In this document: one piece after another, positions 1 through 8,256 of the stretch
How the letters are laid out: each line of letters starts with the position of its first letter
Position numbering within the stretch: the first letter of the stretch is position 1
Source of the DNA: Rhizobium sp.
Lineage (GTDB): Bacteria; Pseudomonadota; Alphaproteobacteria; Rhizobiales; Rhizobiaceae
Assembly (NCBI GenBank): GCA_003527225.1
Contig: DPXQ01000005.1
Span: 1-36,680, forward strand
DNA: 36,680 bases
Direction: 5' to 3'
The notes under the pieces: generated by a model
Databases searched by the model: none
Seen by the model: the letters and a program-made list of their open reading frames with translations, nothing else
Told to the model about the DNA's origin: nothing
Program-made: the position numbers and the translations under genes

Positions 1-14
1 GTCCAGTTTTTGGG

Positions 15-47
15 GATCAGAGCAGGGATCAGAGCAGATCAGAGCAG
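15..47. repeat. Short tandem repeat (GATCAGAGCAG x3) over the acyl-CoA dehydrogenase stop codon
   Basis: Copies of GATCAGAGCAG lie at 15-25, 27-37 and 37-47 (the last two share a base). The stop codon of the minus-strand acyl-CoA dehydrogenase is inside the second copy at 29-31. Repeat-number change by slippage could therefore change frame and length of the protein end. On the minus strand one neighbouring frame stays open through the repeat to the edge of the window. Confidence 0.75.
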
Positions 48-1615
48 TCAAGCCTCAGAGCCATCCAGGCCGACACCGCGCGCCAGGCGGCGCTCATATA
101 GTCGTTGGCTTGATAAAGGGCGGTGTCCGGTTCCGCCTGCAGTGCCATCATCCGTGCGCTGAAGTCGTTGAAGTCATCAAGGATGCGGAGAGCATCCGCT
201 ACCTTGGCCGGGTGCTGGCCTGCCAGGCCCTCGATCTCCTGCCGCGCCCGCTTCTGGAAGACGCGAACGCCGCGTCCTTCCTCTCGCCAGAGCCTTCGGG
301 TCAGGAAATCCAGCGCTTGCATGCCCGTCGTGCCTTCGTAGATGGTCATCACCCGGGAATCGCGCAGATATTGCTCGAGCGGCCAGTCGCGCGTGTAACC
401 GGCGCCGCCGAGCACCTGGATGGCGGCATTGGCGACGTCGAAACCGGCCCCGGCGCCGAAATTCTTGATGAGCGGCAGCATCCAGCCGGCGAAATCGGAC
501 AATTCCGAACGAAGGTTCGGATCGGGTTCGAGGCGGGCAAGGTCCATGACGGTGGCAAGTTCCAGCACCGCGGCCCGCAGCACCTCCGTGCGCGAGCGGA
601 TTTCCTGCAGCTGCCGGCGCACGTCCGGATGGTCGGCGATCGGCACCGGCGGACGCTCGGGCGACCCGCCCTGGCGACGCTCGGCGGCGTAGGTCTCGGC
701 GATGTCGGCCGAAGCCGACGCAATGCCGAGGCCCTGGCAGGCCGTCAGCAGGCGCATCAGTTCGATCATGGCAAAGAGCTCGGGCAGGCCGCGGCCCTGT
801 TGGCCGATCAGGATACCGCGTGCGCCGTCGAAGCGCAGGGCGCAGGTCGGCGAACCCTGCAGCCCCATCTTCTCCTCGATCCGGTCGAGCGAGATGCCAT
901 TCGGCTCACCGTCGATCCGGTTGGGGACGAGAAACAGACTGAGCCCCCGCGTGCCGGGCGCTTCGCCGGTGCGGGCCAGCAGGCAGTGGCCGATGCGTTC
1001 CGTCATGTCGTGATCCCCGAAGGAGATCCAGATCTTCTGTCCGCTGATGCGCCATTCGCCGTTACTGAGTTCCGCCCTTGTGCGCAGCCGCCCGACGTCC
1101 GATCCTGCCTCCGGCTCGGAAATGCAGATGGTCGCGGCCCATTCACCGGCTACCAGTCGAGGCACCCATTCGGCAGCGGTCTCCGCGTCCGCCGCCCGGG
1201 CGAGCAGGTGGGACGCCGCGCGGCTCGATCCGGCCGCCATCATCAGGGCGACGCAGCCCCGCTCGAAGAGTGGCGCGCAGGCGGCGTGAAGAGTAAGCGG
1301 CAGGTCCTGGCCGCTAAACTCTTCCGGCACATCCATGCCGAGCCAGCCGGCTTGCGCGTACTGCCGATAGGCGTCGGCAAAGCCGGCCGGCGTCCGGACG
1401 CGGCTCTCGCTCACCGTGCAGCCCTGACGATCGCCGATCGTGTTGAGCGGCTGAAGCACACGCTCGGCGAAAGCGGCGGCCTCGTCGAGGATCGCCCCGA
1501 TCGTCTCGTCATCGCAATCGGGGTGCAATGCCTGGAGCCGCTTCCAGCCGGGCGTGATTTGAAGCAGGTATGCGGTTCGTTCCGCCTGTCGCGCGAAAAC
1601 CGACATGCGCGTCAT
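29..1615 (-). CDS. Acyl-CoA dehydrogenase (DmdC-like long type), C-terminus probably shortened
   Basis: FAD-dependent α,β-dehydrogenation of an acyl-CoA; in this setting probably a phenylpropanoyl-CoA such as dihydroferuloyl-CoA, feeding saturated side chains into the hydroxycinnamate pathway (inference). The 528-residue protein shows the N-terminal helical domain, the flavin-binding β-domain (ISEPEAGSDVG near 165-175, KIWISFGD near 194-201) and the C-terminal helical domain with GGAGYTRDWPLEQYLRDSR and the expected catalytic Glu427 in MTIYEGTTG. This subgroup normally has an extra C-terminal domain and about 580-600 residues; here it stops early, inside a short tandem repeat at 15-47. The start ATG overlaps the TGA of the upstream SDR gene by 4 bases, so it is the last gene of the fcs-SDR-acd operon. 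Family call is firm; substrate is inferred. Confidence 0.9.
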   Translation of the reverse strand: MTRMSVFARQAERTAYLLQITPGWKRLQALHPDCDDETIGAILDEAAAFAERVLQPLNTIGDRQGCTVSESRVRTPAGFADAYRQYAQAGWLGMDVPEEFSGQDLPLTLHAACAPLFERGCVALMMAAGSSRAASHLLARAADAETAAEWVPRLVAGEWAATICISEPEAGSDVGRLRTRAELSNGEWRISGQKIWISFGDHDMTERIGHCLLARTGEAPGTRGLSLFLVPNRIDGEPNGISLDRIEEKMGLQGSPTCALRFDGARGILIGQQGRGLPELFAMIELMRLLTACQGLGIASASADIAETYAAERRQGGSPERPPVPIADHPDVRRQLQEIRSRTEVLRAAVLELATVMDLARLEPDPNLRSELSDFAGWMLPLIKNFGAGAGFDVANAAIQVLGGAGYTRDWPLEQYLRDSRVMTIYEGTTGMQALDFLTRRLWREEGRGVRVFQKRARQEIEGLAGQHPAKVADALRILDDFNDFSARMMALQAEPDTALYQANDYMSAAWRAVSAWMALRLDCSDLL

Positions 1616-2373
1616 TTCGGCTGCATGCGGATCGCTCCGTCGAGACGAATGACTTCGGCGTTGAGATACTGGCTTTCGATGCAGAAACGGACCGCGTCGG
1701 CATATTCCGCAGGATCGCCGAGGCGCGAGGGATAGGGAATGGAAGCGGCCAGGCTTTGCTGGACGTCGACGGGCAAGGATTTGAGCAGCGGTGTGGCGAA
1801 GATGCCGGGTGCGATGGTATTGACCCTGACGCCGAAACGGGCGAACTCGCGCGCCGCCGGCAGTGCCATGGAAACGATCGCGCCCTTGGAGGCCGAATAG
1901 GCCACCTGACCGATCTGTCCGTCGGTTGCAGCGACGGAGGCGGTATTGACGATCGCGCCGCGCGCCTTGTCGGCGCGCTCGGGCAGATCCGCCATTCGCG
2001 CCGCGGCGAGCCGCATCATGTTGAAGGTGCCGACCAGATTGACGCGAATGACCCGTTCGAAATCGGCAAGCGGCATCGGGCCATCGCGGCCGATCACCCG
2101 GGCGGCAGGACCGATGCCGGCGCAGTTGACGAGGATTCTCAGGCCATCGCCGGCTTCGGCGGCGCGGGTGATCGCCCGTTCGGCATCCGCCTCGCTGGCG
2201 ACATCGCCTGCAATCGCCACGCCGCCGATTTCCGCGGCGACCCGTGCGGCAGCGCCCTCGTTGAGATCCATGACATGAACGATGGCGCCACGGGCGGCGA
2301 GCATACGGGCCGTTGCCTCGCCAAGACCCGATCCACCGCCTGTTACCAGCGCGCTGCTACCCTCGATCTTCAT
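1612..2373 (-). CDS. SDR-family 3-hydroxyacyl-CoA dehydrogenase
   Basis: NAD(P)-dependent oxidation of a β-hydroxyacyl-CoA to the β-ketoacyl-CoA, here probably 4-hydroxy-3-methoxyphenyl-β-hydroxypropionyl-CoA. The 253-residue protein has the Rossmann motif TGGGSGLG (11-18), NCAG (83-86), the catalytic Ser146, Tyr159 and Lys163 (YSASK), and resembles type II 3-hydroxyacyl-CoA dehydrogenases (HSD17B10-like). An AAGGAG ribosome-binding site lies just before the start. It overlaps the fcs stop codon by 4 bases and the acyl-CoA dehydrogenase start by 4 bases, so the three genes are translationally coupled. A dehydrogenase of this family (Atu1415) is needed for ferulate degradation in Agrobacterium fabrum, as I recall the published pathway. 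Confidence 0.9.
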   Translation of the reverse strand: MKIEGSSALVTGGGSGLGEATARMLAARGAIVHVMDLNEGAAARVAAEIGGVAIAGDVASEADAERAITRAAEAGDGLRILVNCAGIGPAARVIGRDGPMPLADFERVIRVNLVGTFNMMRLAAARMADLPERADKARGAIVNTASVAATDGQIGQVAYSASKGAIVSMALPAAREFARFGVRVNTIAPGIFATPLLKSLPVDVQQSLAASIPYPSRLGDPAEYADAVRFCIESQYLNAEVIRLDGAIRMQPK

Positions 2374-4223
2374 TGTGCCATCTCCTTCTCAAAACGTATG
2401 ACGTCCTTGCCACCTTCATAGAGGGCAGCCACCAGATCGGCGCGGTGCGACAGCATTGCGCGCTGATTGATGGAGCCCTTGTCGGTTATTTCTCCACGCT
2501 CGAACCGGGGCGGATCTTTCAGCAGCATGATCCGCATGACGCGGGTCGCCGAGCCGGACGCTGAGCGCGCATGTTTCGCGAGCTTCTCTGCCAGGGCGGC
2601 GTGGATCTGCGGGTGTGCGAGGATTTCGGCATCGCTCATGCCGCCGCTTTCGTCAACCAGAGCCCTCAGAGCGGGAAAGAAGGGGACGATTAGCGCGCCG
2701 AGCTCATCTCGGTCGGCGCCGGTGATCACGGCGTCGCGGATGAGGCCGCCGAACTGGTCGACCAGCTGGGCACGCAATTTGCCGACGGAGACCCAGGTAC
2801 CGGTCTGCAGCTTGAAGTTCTCGGCGGTCCTCCCGTCGAAGAAGAAGCCGTGCCTGGGGTCACGGTCGACGGCGAACTTCACCGCGTCGCCGATCATGTA
2901 GAATCCCTCGTCGTCGAAGGCCGCGGCCGTCAGCTGCGGGCTGCGCCAGTAACCGGGGGTGACATTGGGGCCCTTCAGCCGCAGCTCGAACTTGTCCTCG
3001 ACCGGAACAAGCTTCAGGGTGATGCCCTGCGCCGGAATGCCGATATTACCGGGCCTGTCCTGCGGATCGGTGCAGTAGAGCGAAAACGGCGCCGTCTCGG
3101 TCGAGCCAAGGCCGGTGCCGATATGCACCGGCTCGCCGCCCGCCTTTATCGAAAGTTCTTCGAGGGCGTCCCAGGTGTGCTGCGCCATGCCAGCCCCGGC
3201 ATACATCAGCATCTTCAGGTCGCGGAAGAAGGTATCCCTCAACACCTCGTCCTCGCGCATCGCGTGAACCAGCATCTCGTAGCCCGCCGGCACGTTGAAA
3301 TACCAGGTCGGCGAGATCTCGCGGAGATTTGTGATCGTCTCCCGGATGCCGGTGGGCGTCGGCCGTCCCTTGTCGATATAGAAGGTGCCCCCATGGTAGA
3401 TGACCATATTGAACACCTTGTTGCCGCTGGCGGTGTGGTTCCATGGCGCCCAGTCCACGACGATCGGCGGATCCTCGCGCAGGAAGGCGTAGCAATCCGC
3501 AATCATCTCCTGGTTGGAGCACAGCATGCGCTGGGTCTGGATCACCGCCTTGGGCGAACCGGTGGTGCCGGAGGTGAACAGGAACTTCGCCACGGTGTCC
3601 GGGCCGACTGCGGCATGGGCCGCATCGACTGCTGGACCGGGCTCCACGTCATAGAGATCGGACAGCAGGCGGACGGGCCGGTCGGCCGGCGGATTGCGCA
3701 GGCAGACCACCGGGATATCTGGCCGGAAGGTTGCGGCTATGGCGGCATGGAAGGGTCCCGCGTCCTCGGCGAAGACGAGGCCGGGAGTGATCTGGCCGAC
3801 AATATCCTTCAGCTTGTCGAAGTCGTTCGAAACCGTGGCATAGGCGGGCGAGATAGCCGCCGACGGGATGCCGACATGCTGGGCACCCAGCGCCATCAGT
3901 GCATGTCCGATCGAATTGTCGGACAGGATGATCAGCGGGCGCTCGGCAGAAAGGCCGAAATCGAGAAAGACCTGACCGATCGCCCGGATACGGGCCATGG
4001 CCTCGCCATAGGAGAGCTTGCGCCAGCCTCCCTGATCGTCGCGCTCGGCCATCCAGATCCGATCTGGCGTTGTCGCGGCCCAATGGGCGAAGCGTTCGGT
4101 GATCTTGTCGGGATAGGGCCCGAGCGCATCGTTGCGCCAGATCAGGATGGAGCCATCGGATCGCTCCTGCCACTCAAGCTCGGGTGACCATAGCTTGATG
4201 TCTCGCATGTGCCTTGTCGTCAT
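2370..4223 (-). CDS. fcs: Feruloyl-CoA synthetase (hydroxycinnamate:CoA ligase)
   Basis: ATP-dependent activation of ferulate, p-coumarate or caffeate to the CoA thioester through an acyl-adenylate; cytoplasmic first step of the pathway. The 617-residue protein is an AMP-binding (ANL) enzyme with the phosphate-binding loop [10 protein letters not shown] (about 215-225), the [13 protein letters not shown] region (A5-type motif), and [26 protein letters not shown] near the C-terminal hinge, typical of the feruloyl-CoA synthase subgroup rather than of acetyl-CoA synthetases. The start is supported by GGGAGGAG four bases upstream. It is the first gene of the minus-strand operon and diverges from the enoyl-CoA hydratase operon across a 141-bp promoter region containing the twin putative MarR sites. 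Confidence 0.93.
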   Translation of the reverse strand: MTTRHMRDIKLWSPELEWQERSDGSILIWRNDALGPYPDKITERFAHWAATTPDRIWMAERDDQGGWRKLSYGEAMARIRAIGQVFLDFGLSAERPLIILSDNSIGHALMALGAQHVGIPSAAISPAYATVSNDFDKLKDIVGQITPGLVFAEDAGPFHAAIAATFRPDIPVVCLRNPPADRPVRLLSDLYDVEPGPAVDAAHAAVGPDTVAKFLFTSGTTGSPKAVIQTQRMLCSNQEMIADCYAFLREDPPIVVDWAPWNHTASGNKVFNMVIYHGGTFYIDKGRPTPTGIRETITNLREISPTWYFNVPAGYEMLVHAMREDEVLRDTFFRDLKMLMYAGAGMAQHTWDALEELSIKAGGEPVHIGTGLGSTETAPFSLYCTDPQDRPGNIGIPAQGITLKLVPVEDKFELRLKGPNVTPGYWRSPQLTAAAFDDEGFYMIGDAVKFAVDRDPRHGFFFDGRTAENFKLQTGTWVSVGKLRAQLVDQFGGLIRDAVITGADRDELGALIVPFFPALRALVDESGGMSDAEILAHPQIHAALAEKLAKHARSASGSATRVMRIMLLKDPPRFERGEITDKGSINQRAMLSHRADLVAALYEGGKDVIRFEKEMAQ

Positions 4224-4281
4224 GACTCTCCTCCCAGAATGCCAGCAACGATATCAATAGCCCCTCCCGGGCGTTGGAATT

Positions 4282-4314
4282 TTGTTTACAAAGAAACAAT
4301 CCCCTTGTAAACAA
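4282..4314. promoter_or_regulatory. Twin operator candidates for the MarR regulator, divergent fcs/ech promoter
   Basis: TTGTTTACAA (4282-4291) and its exact reverse complement TTGTAAACAA (4305-4314) form an inverted pair with centres 23 bp apart. Each half is itself a near-palindrome (two central mismatches). The pair lies in the AT-rich middle of the 141-bp divergent region between fcs and the hydratase gene, the usual place for a MarR/CouR/HcaR-type repressor of hydroxycinnamate genes that is released by the acyl-CoA inducer. The sequence pair is seen; the binding partner is inferred. Confidence 0.65.
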
Positions 4315-4364
4315 TCGACAAGAAAACAAAATCAAAACACATCTGATCCAAGGAGCTGCCGACG

Positions 4365-5159
4365 ATGGGCGTAGATATTGCATCGCATTTCGTAACCTAT
4401 GAGACCGTGGGCGAGATCGCGCATATCGGCCTGAACCGGCCAGAAAAGCGCAATGCGATCAGTGACCGCTTCGTCGAGGCCATTGCGGACGCCGTTGCCA
4501 GGGCCGAGCGTGAGGCGAAGGCCGTCGTGCTCTACGGGCACGGCAATCATTTCTGCGCCGGCCTGGATCTGGCCGAACATGTGAAGAAGTCGGCGATCGA
4601 GGGTGTGCGCGGCTCCCGCCGCTGGCATGCCGTCTTTTCCGGTATCGAGCATGGCACCATCCCGTGGTTCTCGGCCCTGCATGGCGCGGTCGTTGGCGGC
4701 GGTCTGGAACTGGCGGCCTCCACACATATTCGCGTCGCCGACGAGACCGCGTTCTTCGCCCTGCCGGAGGGGCAGCGGGGCATTTTCGTGGGCGGCGGCG
4801 GATCGGTACGGGTTGCACGACTGTCAGGAGTCGCGCGCATGACGGACATGATGTTGACCGGCCGTGTTGCATCGTCTGCCGAGGCGGAGCGCTGGAACCT
4901 CGTGCAATACGTCGTTCCGGCCGGCCAGGCGCGGCAGAAGGCGCACGATCTGGCGGTGGTCGCTGCCTCGAACGCGGCCCTGTCGAACTACGCGGTCATC
5001 AATGCCTTGCCGCGCATCCAGGACATGGCGAAGGAGGACGGCCTCTTCGTCGAATCCTTCATCTCTTCGTTCACCGCCACCAGCCCGGAGGCGGAGGAAC
5101 GGCTGCAGGCCTTCCTCGACAAACGCGCGGCGCGCCTGAAGGCGCCCGGCGCGAATTGA
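4365..5159 (+). CDS. Enoyl-CoA hydratase (crotonase family), hydroxycinnamoyl-CoA hydratase
   Basis: Adds water across the double bond of feruloyl- or coumaroyl-CoA to give the β-hydroxyacyl-CoA. The 264-residue crotonase-fold protein has NRPEKRNA (24-31), the oxyanion-hole segment HFCAGLDL (62-69), GGGLE with Glu115 and ALPEG with Glu135, the two acidic residues used by true hydratases. It does not look like the classical Pseudomonas feruloyl-CoA hydratase/lyase sequence, and an SDR dehydrogenase is encoded nearby, so a hydratase feeding β-oxidation fits better than a retro-aldol lyase making vanillin. AAGGAG at 4350-4355 precedes the ATG. It is the first gene of the plus-strand operon ending at the 9594 terminator. 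Confidence 0.88.
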   Translation: MGVDIASHFVTYETVGEIAHIGLNRPEKRNAISDRFVEAIADAVARAEREAKAVVLYGHGNHFCAGLDLAEHVKKSAIEGVRGSRRWHAVFSGIEHGTIPWFSALHGAVVGGGLELAASTHIRVADETAFFALPEGQRGIFVGGGGSVRVARLSGVARMTDMMLTGRVASSAEAERWNLVQYVVPAGQARQKAHDLAVVAASNAALSNYAVINALPRIQDMAKEDGLFVESFISSFTATSPEAEERLQAFLDKRAARLKAPGAN

Positions 5160-5169
5160 GGAGAGCATC

Positions 5170-5640
5170 GTGGATCTTTCTCTCCGCAGCGTGGATCAGG
5201 TGAAGGTGGGAGCGCTTTCAGGCTCGCTGGGCTTCCTTTTGCGGCTGGCGCAGTTGCGTGCCTTCGAGGATTTCTTCTCCGACCGGGGACCGCGCGGCCT
5301 GAAGCCCGGCGAATTCTCCGTCCTCTGGGTCATCGCCTGCAATCCCGGCATCCGCCAGAGCGCGCTCGGCCAGCGGTTGATGATCAAGCGCGCCCACATG
5401 ACCAAGCTGATCCGCGCCTTGGAGGAACAGGGTTTCGTTTCGCGGGAGATCCCGGATGCCGACCGGCGCGCGGTCGAGCTGACATTGACGCGGACAGGCG
5501 AGGATGCCGTCGAGGCGGCAGCTGCCGCCTTCTTCGGCTACGAGGAGACGACCGGCGCGCCGCTCAGCAAGCGCGAACAGACGCAACTGATCGCGCTCCT
5601 GCAGAAATATGTCGGTCTGGAGGAGGAAACATGCCGATAA
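5170..5640 (+). CDS. MarR-family regulator of the hydroxycinnamate cluster (CouR/HcaR-like role)
   Basis: Winged-helix MarR protein, 156 residues. The DNA-binding core is LKPGEFSVLWVIACNPGIRQSALGQRLMIKRAHMTKLIRALEEQGFVSREIPDADRRAVELTLTRTG (described here by its ends, about 43-108), with the DRRAVELTLT wing typical of the family. The start is GTG at 5170, supported by GAGGAGAG at 5158-5165, which overlaps the stop region of the hydratase gene; no in-frame ATG lies near. It sits inside the catabolic operon, so it probably controls its own synthesis. CouR (Rhodopseudomonas) and HcaR-type MarR proteins respond to the hydroxycinnamoyl-CoA; the same is inferred here. Its likely sites are the twin repeats at 4282-4314. 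Confidence 0.88.
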   Translation: MDLSLRSVDQVKVGALSGSLGFLLRLAQLRAFEDFFSDRGPRGLKPGEFSVLWVIACNPGIRQSALGQRLMIKRAHMTKLIRALEEQGFVSREIPDADRRAVELTLTRTGEDAVEAAAAAFFGYEETTGAPLSKREQTQLIALLQKYVGLEEETCR

Positions 5641-6512
5641 ACATCGACGATCTGGTTGCCATCGACTTCCACACCCATGCGGAGGAGCCGTGTTGCGGTC
5701 CGCGCGACGACGGATACGATGAGTTCCAGGCCGGCATGGCCAATTACTTCAAGAATCCGGCCGGAGCACAAGGCATGCTCCCGACCGTACATGAGACGGC
5801 GACCTACTATCGCGAACGCAAGATCGCTTGCGTAATCTTTCCGGTCGATGCCGAACGGGAGACCGGCTTCCGGCGCTACGAGAACGAGGAAGTCGCGCGG
5901 ATCGCCGCGGAAAATGCCGACATCATGATCCCCTTTGCCTCGATCGATCCGGCCAAGGGCCGGATCGGTGCGCGCGAAGCCCGTCGTCTAGTGAGGGAAT
6001 TCGGCGTCAAGGGCTTCAAGTTCCACCCGACCATGCAGGGCTTCTACCCGTACGACCGCAGCGCCTATCCGCTCTATGAGGCCATCGCCGAGGAGGGCGC
6101 GATCACCCTGTTCCATACGGGCCAGACTGGCGTGGGCGCTGGGATGCGCGGCGGCATGGGCATGCGGCTGAAATATTCCAACCCAATCCATCTCGACGAT
6201 GTGGCGGCCGATTTCCCCGATATGCCGATCATTCTCGCCCACCCCTCCTTCCCCTGGCAGGAGGAGGCACTTTCCGTCGCGACCCACAAGCCCAACGTCT
6301 ATATCGACATGTCTGGCTGGTCGCCGAAGTACTTTCCGCCGATCCTGATCCGCTACGCCAATACCATGCTGAAGCACAAGATGCTGTTCGGCTCCGATTG
6401 GCCGGCGATCACTCCGGACCGGTGGCTGGCGGATTTCGAGACGATCGATATCCGTGATGAAGTCCGTCCGCTGATCCTCAAGGAAAACGCCCGGAGACTA
6501 CTGAAGCTCTAA
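5631..6512 (+). CDS. Amidohydrolase-2 family protein, probable 4-hydroxyphenyl-β-ketoacyl-CoA hydrolase
   Basis: Probably cleaves the aryl-β-ketoacyl-CoA to the aromatic acid (vanillate or 4-hydroxybenzoate) and acetyl-CoA, replacing a thiolase. The 293-residue TIM-barrel protein has the metal site HTH (His14, His16), His132 after GFKF, His162 (LFHTG), His204 (ILAHPSFPW) and Asp256 (FGSDWP), the layout of the ACMSD/γ-resorcylate decarboxylase branch. It begins with AGGAGG-like sequence inside the end of the MarR gene, overlapping it by 10 bases. No thiolase or vanillin dehydrogenase is present in the cluster, which fits the β-oxidative deacetylation route described for Agrobacterium fabrum. 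It could also be mistaken for LigI (2-pyrone-4,6-dicarboxylate hydrolase), but the sequence layout and the operon argue against that. Confidence 0.8.
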   Translation: MPINIDDLVAIDFHTHAEEPCCGPRDDGYDEFQAGMANYFKNPAGAQGMLPTVHETATYYRERKIACVIFPVDAERETGFRRYENEEVARIAAENADIMIPFASIDPAKGRIGAREARRLVREFGVKGFKFHPTMQGFYPYDRSAYPLYEAIAEEGAITLFHTGQTGVGAGMRGGMGMRLKYSNPIHLDDVAADFPDMPIILAHPSFPWQEEALSVATHKPNVYIDMSGWSPKYFPPILIRYANTMLKHKMLFGSDWPAITPDRWLADFETIDIRDEVRPLILKENARRLLKL

Positions 6513-6555
6513 GACTATCGACCCGTAACGTGTTCTGAACTGGGAGGAAATGAAC

Positions 6556-7671
6556 ATGAAACGCATGCTGCATATGATCATGGGGCTTGCTGCCCTGGCT
6601 GCCACTACCGCCGATGCCCGCGAATTGCGCGTCGCACCGGGCGCACCACCTGCCCATCCGTCCAACAGCCATCTTTATGGAAAGCTCGTCGAGTATCTGC
6701 CGGAGGTCTCCGGTGGAAACCTGACCGCGCAGATGCTTGGTCCCGAAGTGGTCGGCCTCGGCCAGATGAAGGACGCCCTGCAGAGCCAGCTCGTCGAAGT
6801 CGGTAACCTGCTGCCGCTCTATTTCCCGGCCGACCTGCCGAACATGTCGCTGGCCGGGGAACTCGCGCTTTCCGGTCGCGAACCGCATGCGATGGCGGCG
6901 GCGATGACTGAATACATAGTGACCTGCGATACTTGCGAGGCAGAACTGAAGAAGTTCGGCGTCGTCTACCTGGGGTCCGGTTCCTCGGACGTCTATGCGC
7001 TGCTGACCACGAAGCCGGTCAAGACCGCGGCCGACATCAAGGGCCTCAGGCTGCGCAGCGGCGGTGCACCATTCTCGCGCTGGGCCGAGAATTTCGGCGC
7101 CGTGCCCGCCAATATCGGCGTCGGCGACACCTTCGAATCCATGTCCCAGGGCGTGATCGATGGCTCGATGGCTTCGATCGGCGATCTCCTGTCATTCCGG
7201 CTGGTAGAACTGGTGAAGAACATTACCTTCATACCGCTCGGCACCTACCACGCGACCTCGGATTTCACGGTCGCCAATTCCGCCTGGGAAAGCCTGTCTC
7301 CCGAGGAGCGCAAGCAGCTGGCAACCGCCGCCAACAAGGCCAATGTCGTCTTCACGCAGCGCTGGGGCTATGAGATGGCTTCCATCGCCAAGGATGCCGC
7401 GCAAAAGGCGGGCATCCAGTTCCTCGAGCCCGATGCTGAATTCCTCAAGGCATCCGAGGCTTTCGCTGAGGCGGACAAGGCGACTGCCGCCAAGGTCTCG
7501 CAGGAGCGCTTCGGTTTCGACGATGCGCAGGCTCGCGTAGACCGCTTCGTCGCTCTGGTCGAGAAGTGGAACGGTATCGTCAAGGAAGCAAACGGCGACA
7601 CGGACGCGATCACCAAACGCCTGGACGAGGAAGTCTGGAGCAAGATCGACTTTGCCACTTACGGCATGTGA
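6556..7671 (+). CDS. TRAP transporter solute-binding protein (DctP family), probable aromatic acid binder
   Basis: Periplasmic receptor of a tripartite ATP-independent transporter. The 371-residue product has a basic start, a hydrophobic signal segment and a probable cleavage after TADA (about 21), then a DctP fold with the conserved DIKGLRLRSGG segment containing the carboxylate-binding Arg region. The ATG at 6556 is chosen over the one at 6550 because GGGAGG (6542-6547) is 8 bases from it and only 2 from the other. Two cysteines (CDTC, about residue 129-132) could form a disulphide or a small loop. The operon setting suggests hydroxycinnamates as substrate, comparable with the TarPQM system of Rhodopseudomonas palustris; the ligand is not proven. 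Confidence 0.87.
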   Translation: MKRMLHMIMGLAALAATTADARELRVAPGAPPAHPSNSHLYGKLVEYLPEVSGGNLTAQMLGPEVVGLGQMKDALQSQLVEVGNLLPLYFPADLPNMSLAGELALSGREPHAMAAAMTEYIVTCDTCEAELKKFGVVYLGSGSSDVYALLTTKPVKTAADIKGLRLRSGGAPFSRWAENFGAVPANIGVGDTFESMSQGVIDGSMASIGDLLSFRLVELVKNITFIPLGTYHATSDFTVANSAWESLSPEERKQLATAANKANVVFTQRWGYEMASIAKDAAQKAGIQFLEPDAEFLKASEAFAEADKATAAKVSQERFGFDDAQARVDRFVALVEKWNGIVKEANGDTDAITKRLDEEVWSKIDFATYGM

Positions 7672-7677
7672 GGTCGG

Positions 7678-7704
7678 GGCCGGCGGGCCAGGCGCCCGCC
7701 GGCC
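7678..7704 (+). other. GC-rich intergenic hairpin between TRAP receptor and permease genes
   Basis: GGCCGGCGGG (7678-7687) pairs perfectly with CCCGCCGGCC (7695-7704) around a 7-base loop, starting 6 bases after the receptor stop. No T-run follows, so it is unlikely to be a full terminator. It more likely protects the upstream mRNA from 3' exonucleases or partially attenuates, giving more binding protein than permease. Confidence 0.75.
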
Positions 7705-7740
7705 GGTCTCGTTCGACAATACCATTTCAAAGAGTCGTCC

Positions 7741-8256
7741 ATGCCCCACATATTCGCACTTGCCGACAGACTGTCGCGGACATTGGCGTTCGTCGGTGCC
7801 ATCGGCGTGATCCTGATGATGATCCATGTCTGCGCCGACATCATCGCACGCGCGATCACCGGCGCTTCGCTGCCGGCTACGGTCGAAATCGTTTCCTATT
7901 ATTACATGGTGCTCGTCGCCTTTCTGCCGCTGGCGTGGGTTGAGCGCAAGGGTGGCATGATTTCCGTCGAACTCATCGAATTCATGATGTCGCCGCGCAT
8001 GATGAAGATCTCGGACGCAATGGTCGCCGCTCTCGGCACGGTCATCTATGCAGTGATGGCCTATGCCACCTGGATCACGGCCGTGAAGAACTACGTCACC
8101 GGCACTTTCGTCGTCGCGCTACAGGTCAAGATCATCACCTGGCCCGGCTATTTCCTGCCGTCCATCGGCTTTGCGCTTGCGGCGGTCATCCTGGCCGTGC
8201 GCCTCCTTCAGATCGCCACAGACAGTGTCGATGGAACGCGGGAGAGTGAGGCATGA
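7741..8256 (+). CDS. TRAP transporter small permease (DctQ family)
   Basis: Small membrane subunit of the TRAP transporter, 171 residues with four expected transmembrane segments: about 15-38, 49-68, 92-112 and 135-158. The ELIEF and WITAVKNYVTGTF stretches between segments fit DctQ proteins. It bridges the binding protein and the DctM channel in the inner membrane. It follows the receptor gene after a 69-base gap that holds the 7678-7704 hairpin, and its TGA overlaps the dctM start (ATGA). The ribosome-binding site before the ATG is weak, consistent with lower expression than the receptor. Confidence 0.88.
   Translation: MPHIFALADRLSRTLAFVGAIGVILMMIHVCADIIARAITGASLPATVEIVSYYYMVLVAFLPLAWVERKGGMISVELIEFMMSPRMMKISDAMVAALGTVIYAVMAYATWITAVKNYVTGTFVVALQVKIITWPGYFLPSIGFALAAVILAVRLLQIATDSVDGTRESEA

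Noticed and set aside
110..1735. Plus-strand open frame (541 residues) opposite the acyl-CoA dehydrogenase
   Set aside because: Shadow of a clear acyl-CoA dehydrogenase; no domain signal and no ribosome-binding site.
4365..5159. Assignment as classical feruloyl-CoA hydratase/lyase giving vanillin
   Set aside because: The sequence lacks the look of that subgroup, and a dehydrogenase plus hydrolase are encoded nearby while no vanillin dehydrogenase is.
5631..6512. Assignment as LigI (2-pyrone-4,6-dicarboxylate hydrolase)
   Set aside because: Same superfamily and useful to the 4,5-cleavage route, but the residue pattern follows the ACMSD-like branch and the gene sits in the hydroxycinnamate operon with its own MarR gene.
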